64,000 bases of DNA from JALYUA01 sp038239305 (lineage in GTDB: Bacteria > Acidobacteriota > Thermoanaerobaculia > UBA5066 > Gp7-AA6). Both the position numbers and the translations under genes were made by a program. The notes beneath the pieces were generated by a model that did not search any database, was not told the DNA's origin, and saw only the letters and a program-made list of their open reading frames with translations. The DNA lies in the NCBI GenBank assembly GCA_038239305.1, contig JBBSEW010000005.1, forward strand, positions 53,484 to 117,483, in the 5' to 3' direction. Numbering within the stretch: position 1 is the first letter of the stretch; every line of letters begins with the position of its first letter. Positions 58,313-64,000 of this stretch are shown piece after piece.

Positions 58313-60949
58313 ATGACTCTCACTGCGGGCTCCCGTCTCGGCCCGTACGAGATCCAGGAGGCCATCGGGGCGGGCGGAATGGGCGAGGTCTACAAGGCGC
58401 TGGACACGCGGCTCGAGCGCACGGTCGCCATCAAGGTCCTCCCGGACCACCTCTCCAGGGACGAGGACGTCCGGCGGCGCTTCGAGCGCGAAGCGAAGAC
58501 GATCTCCTCGCTCTCGCACCCCCACATCTGCGCGCTGTACGACGTCGGAAGCCAGGACGGGGTCGAGTTCCTCGTCATGGAGTTCCTCGAGGGCGAGACG
58601 CTGACGGACCGGCTCTCGAAGGGACCGCTTCCCGCGGAGGCGCTGCTCCGATTCGCGATCGAGATCGCGGACGCGCTCGAGAAGGCGCACCGGCAGGGGA
58701 TCATCCACCGGGACCTGAAGCCCGCCAACGTCATGCTCACCAAGTCGGGCGTGAAGCTCCTCGACTTCGGCCTCGCCAAGGCGGTGGCGCCGGTCAACGG
58801 GAACTCCTCCATGACTGCCCTGCCGACCGTCGCTCCTAACCTCACCCAGGCGGGCACCATCCTCGGGACCTTTCAGTACATGGCCCCCGAGCAGCTCGAG
58901 GGCAAGGAAGCCGACGCGCGCACGGACATCTTCTCGTTCGGCGCCGTCCTGTACGAGATGGCAACGGGACGCAAGGCGTTCGAGGGCAAGAGCCAGGCGT
59001 CGCTGATCGGATCGATCCTGCGCGACGAGCCGGCGCCGATCTCCGTCGTCCAGCCGATGACTCCGCCGGCGCTCGACCGCGTCGTGAAGACGTGCCTCGC
59101 GAAGGACCCCGAGGACCGCTGGCAGACCGCGCGGGACGTGCTCCTCCAGCTCAAGTGGATCCAGGAGGGCGGCTCCCTCGCGGGATTGCCGGCTCCCGTC
59201 GCGGCACGGCGCAAGAACCGCGAGCGGCTCGCCTGGACCGTGGCTGCGGCGCTCGCGCTCGCGGCCGCCGCTTTCGCTTTCGCGTTCTTTCGCCGGGCGC
59301 CGCAGCCTCTTCGCACCGTCCGGTTCGAGATCGGCACGCCCGAGGACGTGACGTCCGTGGACGCGCCGCGTATTTCGCCCGACGGGCGCTCGATCGCGTT
59401 CAACGCCGTGGACGCGACCGGGAAGACGCGCATCTGGGTGCGCCCGCTGAACGCGCTCCTGGCTCAGCCGCTCGCCGGGACCGAGGGTACGACCCGCCCC
59501 TTCTGGTCCTCCGACAGCCGGTACATCGGATTCTTCGCCGATGGGAAGCTCAAGAAGATCGACGCCGCGGGCGGACCGGCCCAGAAGATCTGCGACGCGC
59601 CGACGGGCTCCGACGGGACCTGGAGCGCGGAGGGCGTGATCCTTTTCGACGGACGCGCGAACGATCCCATCTACCGGGTCGCCGCCTCGGGAGGCACTCC
59701 GGTCGTCGCCGTCAAGCCCGAGGCGTCCCGCAAGGAGTCGACCGTGGGTTGGCCGGAGTTCCTTCCGGACGGCCGCCACTTCCTGTATCTGACCACCGGA
59801 GACAAGCCGGACGACAGCCTCTACCGGATCGGTTTGATCGACTCGAAAGAGTCGCTTCCACTTGCCCCGGCGCAGACGCTGGTCGTCTATGCGCCGCCGG
59901 GTTATCTGCTCTTTGTCCGCGACAAGACCCTCGTCGCTCAGCCGTTCGACCTGAAGTCCCGCAAGACGACGGGAGAGCCCGTGCCGCTCGCGGAGCACAT
60001 CGCCACGGATTCGGTCGGGCTGGCGCGGCTCTCCGTCTCACGCAACGGGACGCTCGTGTACCGCACGGGGGAGTCCGGAAATAGGATGCTGTGGGTCGAC
60101 CGGACCGGAAAGGACCTCGAGAACCTGGGCGAGCCCGGGGAGTTCCACAATCCGACGTTCTCTCCCTCCGGAGATCGGGTCGCGTTCGACCTGGCCGATC
60201 CGCGGACCGGCAAGCCCGACATCTGGGTGCGCGACCTCGCTCGCGGCGTCAACTCCCGTTTCAGCTTCTCCGCCGGCGATGCGGCGGTGCCGTTGTGGTC
60301 CCCCGACGGCAAGCGCATCGTCTTCGAATCCGGACCCGGCTGGGACCTGTACGAGAAGCCCACGGGCGGAGACGGTCAGGAGAGGCTCCTGCTGCACTCC
60401 GACGAGCGCAAGTTTCCCTGCGACTTCACGCGGGACGGGCGCTATCTCGTGTACGACAGCCAGAGCAGGGAAACCGGTTGGGACGTCTGGGTGCTGCCGA
60501 CCTTCGGAGACGCGAAGCCTTATCCGCTCTTGAAGAGCCGCTTCAACGAGCTACTGCCGATGGTCTCCCCGGACGGGCGCTATATCGCGTATCTCTCCAA
60601 CGAGTCCGGACGCAACGAGGTGTACGTCCAGACCTTTCCCAATCCGGGTGGCAAGTGGCAGATCTCGACGGCCGGCGGCACCGAGGCCAAATGGCGCGCC
60701 GACGGCAAGGAGCTCTACTACCGGTCACCCGACCAGAAGCTCATGGTGGTCTCGATACAGGCCGATCCCAACTTCGCCGCCGGTCTTCCGAAGGCCCTCT
60801 TCCAGGGACGATTCGAGACAGGGACCGTTCGAGACCGGTACTTACCGTCGCCCGACGGCCAGAAGTTCTTCGTCATTGGAACGCTCAACCGCGAGTCGAT
60901 TGCACCCACGACAGTCGCTCTCAACTGGTTCGCGGAGCTGGGCCACTAA
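58313..60949 (+). CDS. Membrane Ser/Thr protein kinase with TolB/PD40 propeller (copy 2)
   Basis: An 878-residue paralogue of the kinase just upstream with the same plan: kinase domain (GAGGMGEVYKALD, VAIKVLP, HRDLKPAN, LLDFGLAK, APEQ), a TM near 310-328 (VAAALALAAAAFAFAFF) and PD40 propeller (ISPDGRSIAFNAVD, FLPDGRHFLYLTTG, VSPDGRYIAYLSNESGRNEVY). Long runs in the kinase domain are the same at nucleotide level, such as the segment around GVEFLVMEFLEGETL, whereas the propellers differ more. This suggests a recent tandem duplication or gene conversion with diverging sensor halves. It has its own TACAAT and ribosome-binding site. Confidence 0.94.
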   Translation: MTLTAGSRLGPYEIQEAIGAGGMGEVYKALDTRLERTVAIKVLPDHLSRDEDVRRRFEREAKTISSLSHPHICALYDVGSQDGVEFLVMEFLEGETLTDRLSKGPLPAEALLRFAIEIADALEKAHRQGIIHRDLKPANVMLTKSGVKLLDFGLAKAVAPVNGNSSMTALPTVAPNLTQAGTILGTFQYMAPEQLEGKEADARTDIFSFGAVLYEMATGRKAFEGKSQASLIGSILRDEPAPISVVQPMTPPALDRVVKTCLAKDPEDRWQTARDVLLQLKWIQEGGSLAGLPAPVAARRKNRERLAWTVAAALALAAAAFAFAFFRRAPQPLRTVRFEIGTPEDVTSVDAPRISPDGRSIAFNAVDATGKTRIWVRPLNALLAQPLAGTEGTTRPFWSSDSRYIGFFADGKLKKIDAAGGPAQKICDAPTGSDGTWSAEGVILFDGRANDPIYRVAASGGTPVVAVKPEASRKESTVGWPEFLPDGRHFLYLTTGDKPDDSLYRIGLIDSKESLPLAPAQTLVVYAPPGYLLFVRDKTLVAQPFDLKSRKTTGEPVPLAEHIATDSVGLARLSVSRNGTLVYRTGESGNRMLWVDRTGKDLENLGEPGEFHNPTFSPSGDRVAFDLADPRTGKPDIWVRDLARGVNSRFSFSAGDAAVPLWSPDGKRIVFESGPGWDLYEKPTGGDGQERLLLHSDERKFPCDFTRDGRYLVYDSQSRETGWDVWVLPTFGDAKPYPLLKSRFNELLPMVSPDGRYIAYLSNESGRNEVYVQTFPNPGGKWQISTAGGTEAKWRADGKELYYRSPDQKLMVVSIQADPNFAAGLPKALFQGRFETGTVRDRYLPSPDGQKFFVIGTLNRESIAPTTVALNWFAELGH

Positions 60950-61070
60950 TCTGAGCTCTCCAACAGAGTGTCGACACCTCATGGGGACTGGTTTGTTCAG
61001 ATGAAACGACGGTGATCGTCAACCCCCATTTTTCGTCCGGCGGAAAGTTCTGGGGAATACCCTCGACGAC

Positions 61071-62738
61071 TCATTTCACCTCGAGGACCTTTGCGTCGTA
61101 GACCACTTTCCCTCCCACGAGGGTTAGCACGGATCTCGTCTTCGGCAACTCCGGCGCCGGAACCGTGAAGATGTCCTGGGAGAGGACCGCCAGATCCGCG
61201 AGCTTTCCCGGCTCCAGGCTTCCTTTCTCTTTCTCCGCAAACTCGGCGTAAGCAGACGTCAGTGTGTAGGCGATGACCGCTTCCTCGCGGGTGATGGCTT
61301 CCGATGGCCGGTCCGGATGCGTGGAAGCGAACATGATGTTGAGGTAGGGATTCATCGGCCCATCGGAACCGAGGGCCACCCGAATCCCGGCCGTGAGCAG
61401 CGAGCGCAGCGGCTGGGCTCGTTTCTGGGACAGAGCGGGAGAAATCGCGACTGCGTTGAGATGCGTTGGATTCTGAACGACGATCACGCCCATCTGTTTC
61501 GTGCGCGGCATCAGATCGGAAAAGACGCCGTCCCCGTGCTCGAAGCGTACCCGCCGGCCGGCCCAGGCTTGCCTTCCTCCCGTGGTCTGCATCGCGTTCA
61601 GCATCGCCACCGTGGCCGGATAACCGGTGACGTGGACCATCAGCTGGTCGTTGTTCCGCAGCGATTCCCGCAACATCGCCTCAACTTCTCCTGGAGTAAA
61701 GGTCAACTCGAGATCTGTGAACATGGTCTCGGCGGAGTTTTCCGGCCGATGTCCGAGAGCGCCGCGTACCGCAAACGTCCCTTCTAGGGGAGTTCCATCC
61801 AGCATCCACTTGGTGCCGCTCACCGTGATCAAGGGAGCCGGATTGCGCGGAAGAGATCGGCCTTCGGCGGTATCGCGGCCGCTCGGCGACGTCAACGGCA
61901 TGCGGATCACTCGAATTCGAATGGGCGCCGGCGCCCTCTCCAGCAGCGCGACGCACCGCTCCGGAGCGATGGCGTTGGACATGTCCTGCAAGGAGGTAAT
62001 TCCGAACTTCGTGGCTCGTGAGAAGTCATCGCGCACCTCGGCGAGGGCCTCCGCGTCGGTGGTCAAGTCCGCGAGCTTGCGGGCAATTTGCAGCGCCGCG
62101 TATTCGCGGACGACTCCCGTGAGTCTGCCGTCCGCAGATCTCTCGTATCGCCCGCCTAAGGGGTTTGTCTGGCCGTCGCGAATCCCCGTCTTCGCGAGCG
62201 CGGCGCTGTTCAAGATGGAGGCATGCCCTGTGAGGGTTGTGAGGATGACCGGTTGATCGGGAGCGAGCTTGTCGAGCGTCTCGCGGTTGACATCCAGGTC
62301 GTTGAAGACCGCGGGTCCGATGTCGCCGACGACGAGCGTTCCTTTGGCAGCGTTTGCAACGGCGGTGGCAAGGGACTTCTTCAGCTCTATCGATGTGGGA
62401 TCAGGGCTCTCGAAATCCAGTTCGATCTTGCTCGCGGGAGATACTTCCAGATGCATGTGCGCGTCGTTGATTCCCGGAATCACCGTGCGGCCGCCGAGAT
62501 CGATCTGTTTCGTGCCGGGCCCTGCCAGGGATCTGATCTCCGCGGAATTGCCGGTCGCGACGATCCGCTCCCCACGAATCGCGAGCGCCTGGATGTAAGG
62601 ATGCTCCGTGTCGCTCGTGAAGATCTTCCCGTTGAAGAAGATCGAGTCCGGCGCCGCTTGTCCGCCGAGCGCGGTTGACGCGCCCACGCACAACGTCAGC
62701 ACCACCCACCGGAGTCGTGATCTTAAGTCAACACTCAT
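61071..62738 (-). CDS. Exported amidohydrolase, YtcJ/amidohydrolase-3 type
   Basis: A 555-residue metal-dependent hydrolase with a signal peptide (LRWVVLTLCVGASTALGGQA). It follows the amidohydrolase_3 pattern: IFFNGKIFTSDTEHPYIQALAI, the metal site IPGINDAHMHLE, WMLDGTPLEGTF, VHVTGYPATV, RFEHGDGVF, ALGSDGPMNPYLN with the Asp, and EPGKLADLAVLSQDIFTV at the end. The substrate is unknown; relatives act on amides or formamides. I start at the ATG at 62738, which has GGAGAG 5 nt upstream, rather than at the earlier in-frame ATG. Base composition here is visibly less GC-rich than in the window core. Confidence 0.9.
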   Translation of the reverse strand: MSVDLRSRLRWVVLTLCVGASTALGGQAAPDSIFFNGKIFTSDTEHPYIQALAIRGERIVATGNSAEIRSLAGPGTKQIDLGGRTVIPGINDAHMHLEVSPASKIELDFESPDPTSIELKKSLATAVANAAKGTLVVGDIGPAVFNDLDVNRETLDKLAPDQPVILTTLTGHASILNSAALAKTGIRDGQTNPLGGRYERSADGRLTGVVREYAALQIARKLADLTTDAEALAEVRDDFSRATKFGITSLQDMSNAIAPERCVALLERAPAPIRIRVIRMPLTSPSGRDTAEGRSLPRNPAPLITVSGTKWMLDGTPLEGTFAVRGALGHRPENSAETMFTDLELTFTPGEVEAMLRESLRNNDQLMVHVTGYPATVAMLNAMQTTGGRQAWAGRRVRFEHGDGVFSDLMPRTKQMGVIVVQNPTHLNAVAISPALSQKRAQPLRSLLTAGIRVALGSDGPMNPYLNIMFASTHPDRPSEAITREEAVIAYTLTSAYAEFAEKEKGSLEPGKLADLAVLSQDIFTVPAPELPKTRSVLTLVGGKVVYDAKVLEVK

Positions 62739-62767
62739 GAGTACTCTCCGATCTCGCGCTTGTCCTC

Positions 62768-63230
62768 TCACTCAGCACTTGGGCGCTGCGGCGGCGCATG
62801 CCGTCTCGAGCATAGGAGTGTCCTCCAACCAGCGGCACTTGTCGAGACCGTCCGAACGGGAGCGGCGAGTGGCAACGTCAAGCGGCTCGCGCGCTGGGCA
62901 TCGTGAAAGATCCTGATGTTCGCGATGCGCGCACCCTCCAGCTTCTCGTAACCGATACGGCCTCCACTGTTGTAATTCTTCTGGTAGTGAGCGGAGCGAT
63001 GGTGAGGCGCAACCGCGCTCCGGCCGGAATCCCTTGGGCTGTCCAGGAGAACTCGAACGGAATCTCGACGATCTGCTTTGGCTTCAAAAGCTCTTCCCTG
63101 TAGAAACTGTTTCGGAACCGGGCACGCCGGATGTCCTCCCCGAGCTTGACGGAGGAACCGTCGGGCAGGACCATCAGAACCTGAGCCCTCAGATCGAAGT
63201 CCGGCGCATCAGGCGGTCTCGTCGAGCGGG
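62768..63230 (-). pseudogene. Broken C-terminal fragment of a CocE/X-Pro dipeptidyl-peptidase-like protein
   Basis: The frame begins PDAPDFDLRAQVLMVLPDGSS, then VKLGEDIRRARFRNSFYREELL and FSWTAQGIPAGARLRLTIA, resembling the beta-sandwich C-domain of CocE/NonD-type peptidases. Near 62995 a one-base shift moves the sequel into another frame (SAHYQKNYNSGGRIGYEKLEG, then IRIFHDAQRASRLTLP). There is no start, no catalytic domain, and the end drifts into non-homologous sequence. The family name is my best reading, held with moderate confidence; that it is broken is clear. Confidence 0.55.
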
Positions 63231-63232
63231 GC

Positions 63233-63540
63233 ACTACCGCATTCCCTTGGCGAGGATGCGCAAATGGGCCACCCGGGCTTCGGCCAAAGTTTCGTAGCCC
63301 ATACGCCCGCCGGAGTTGAAGTTCTTCTGATACATCGGGGAGTTCATAGTCGGCCTGCGCCTTCATCCATTTCTGGACTTCGGGATCCTTCAGATTCTCG
63401 AAGAGCGATAGTAGTCGACGACCTTGGTGACGAAATAGTCGTCGGTGACGGGCCGGATCGGCGCCTTCGACGGAGCTGTCTGAGCCAATGTCGTCGTGGC
63501 CGTGATCAGACAAACGAAAAGGGCTGAGACCTTGCGCGCT
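63233..63540 (-). pseudogene. Chimeric peptidase remnant: prolyl-oligopeptidase N terminus joined to a second C-terminal copy
   Basis: The 5' part reads a signal peptide and ALFVCLITATTTLAQ, then VTDDYFVTKVVDYYRS; it hits a stop at 63390-63392, while the continuation FENLKDPEVQKWMKAQADY lies in another frame. This matches the start of S9A prolyl oligopeptidases. Directly after ADY the frame changes again to SPMYQKNFNSGGRMGYETLAE up to the stop at 63233-63235, a relative of the segment in the adjacent pseudogene. So fragments of two genes are fused and frameshifted. No start codon in frame is evident. Confidence 0.55.
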
Positions 63541-63546
63541 TTCCTG

Positions 63547-64000
63547 TCAGTGTCCTCCCATGGACGACGACATCGCCGGCACGAACGCGATCTGCGTTTT
63601 GCCGCCGTGCGGATAGATCATGATGCTTCCGGCCGGGCATGCGTATTTGACGCCGCCGGAGGCAGCCGACCGCGCGCAGGATTTCGCTGTATGGGAGTTG
63701 TACCAGCCGTCGACCACATGCACGGCGTCGGTCGTCTCCAGCACCATCGGAACACCCATCGCGATCGCGGAAGCCGGCATGTCGCTGTTCATGTTGCGGC
63801 CGCCCGGGTACATCGGAAGCTTTCCATTCATCTGGGCCGCCGGTACGGCGGAGCCGCGTGCCACGGTGTCGGACGTGGCGGACGTCCCGGGCGTCGCGGA
63901 CGACCATCGATACGAAATGTGGCCCTTGCCCTTGCCGACGATGTCGCCGTCCTGTTCCTCGCGCAGCGCCTGCCCGGAAGTCTTGGAGATCCAGATCAAA
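63547..64000 (-). CDS. Hypothetical protein, 5'-truncated by the window edge
   Basis: The frame is open to the last base; only the C-terminal 150 or so residues are seen. Visible features are IWISKTSGQALREEQDGDIVG followed by KGKGHISYRWSS, two Cys (SCARSAASGGVKYACPAG), and an end MSSSMGGH. The WISK-SG-LREEQD stretch reads like a recurring short beta motif in exported proteins of unknown function. No catalytic motif is visible. A TTG at 63999 should not be taken as the start because the protein clearly continues outside. Confidence 0.55.
   Translation of the reverse strand, partial: LIWISKTSGQALREEQDGDIVGKGKGHISYRWSSATPGTSATSDTVARGSAVPAAQMNGKLPMYPGGRNMNSDMPASAIAMGVPMVLETTDAVHVVDGWYNSHTAKSCARSAASGGVKYACPAGSIMIYPHGGKTQIAFVPAMSSSMGGH

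Overview
The window is high-GC bacterial chromosome with no rRNA, tRNA, CRISPR array, transposase or phage gene. The gene content suggests an environmental Acidobacteriota member, perhaps near Thermoanaerobaculia. The clues are a TonB receptor with a carboxypeptidase-regulatory domain, paired Ser/Thr kinases carrying TolB/PD40 propellers, very large secreted BNR/VPS10-like propeller proteins, paired FtsX permeases with an NtrC/NtrY-type system, a YpdA-type reductase, and DUF2911 and DUF1015 proteins. The taxonomic call is inference from gene content only.

Layout. 1-3.1 kb: minus-strand TonB receptor (cut by the window edge) and a secreted tripeptidyl-aminopeptidase-like hydrolase. 3.4-7.1 kb: serine biosynthesis cluster DUF1015-serA-serC. 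7.2-10.9 kb: minus-strand DCC/lipase-maturation-factor fusion translationally coupled to an FAD amine oxidase, then a small unknown gene. 10.9-13.8 kb: small secreted proteins, a Cys-rich outer-membrane barrel, and a DUF2911/TPR protein. 14.0-19.2 kb: OmpR/PhoB-type two-component system followed by a coupled S41 peptidase/beta-lactamase-fold pair; both promoters carry the same direct-repeat box. 19.2-26.5 kb: thiolase, desaturase, M49-like metallopeptidase, Gfo/Idh oxidoreductase coupled to a YihY membrane protein. 26.5-34.2 kb: minus-strand run of efflux adaptor, ATPase, two permeases, sigma54-type regulator and sensor kinase, with a candidate -24/-12 promoter in front. 34.5-40 kb: DUF4097 repeat protein, YpdA/AraC pair, FG-GAP protein, small SD-led protein. 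40.4-44.1 kb: ExeA/GspB pair, then an ECF sigma factor coupled to an O6-alkylguanine transferase with a C-terminal Ada zinc domain. 44.4-64 kb: two giant BNR proteins, a DPP-IV peptidase, a serine hydrolase, two tandem kinases, an amidohydrolase, and a decayed patch of peptidase fragments next to a partial unknown gene at the edge.

Regulation and DNA structure. Several genes have a TAGAAT/TAGACT/TATGAT-like -10 hexamer only 6-9 nt before the start codon and no Shine-Dalgarno sequence, which suggests leaderless transcription. Others have clear AGGAGG sites, and many adjacent genes share ATGA or GTGA overlaps. At least seven intergenic gaps carry 7-9 bp tandem repeats, and two gaps carry larger inverted repeats built from an 8-bp unit. 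A compact multi-hairpin stretch near 20.75-20.89 kb has no gene. Broken genes are a 1-nt frameshift in the second BNR gene, an N-terminal kinase relic at 47.96 kb and the mosaic at 62.8-63.5 kb.
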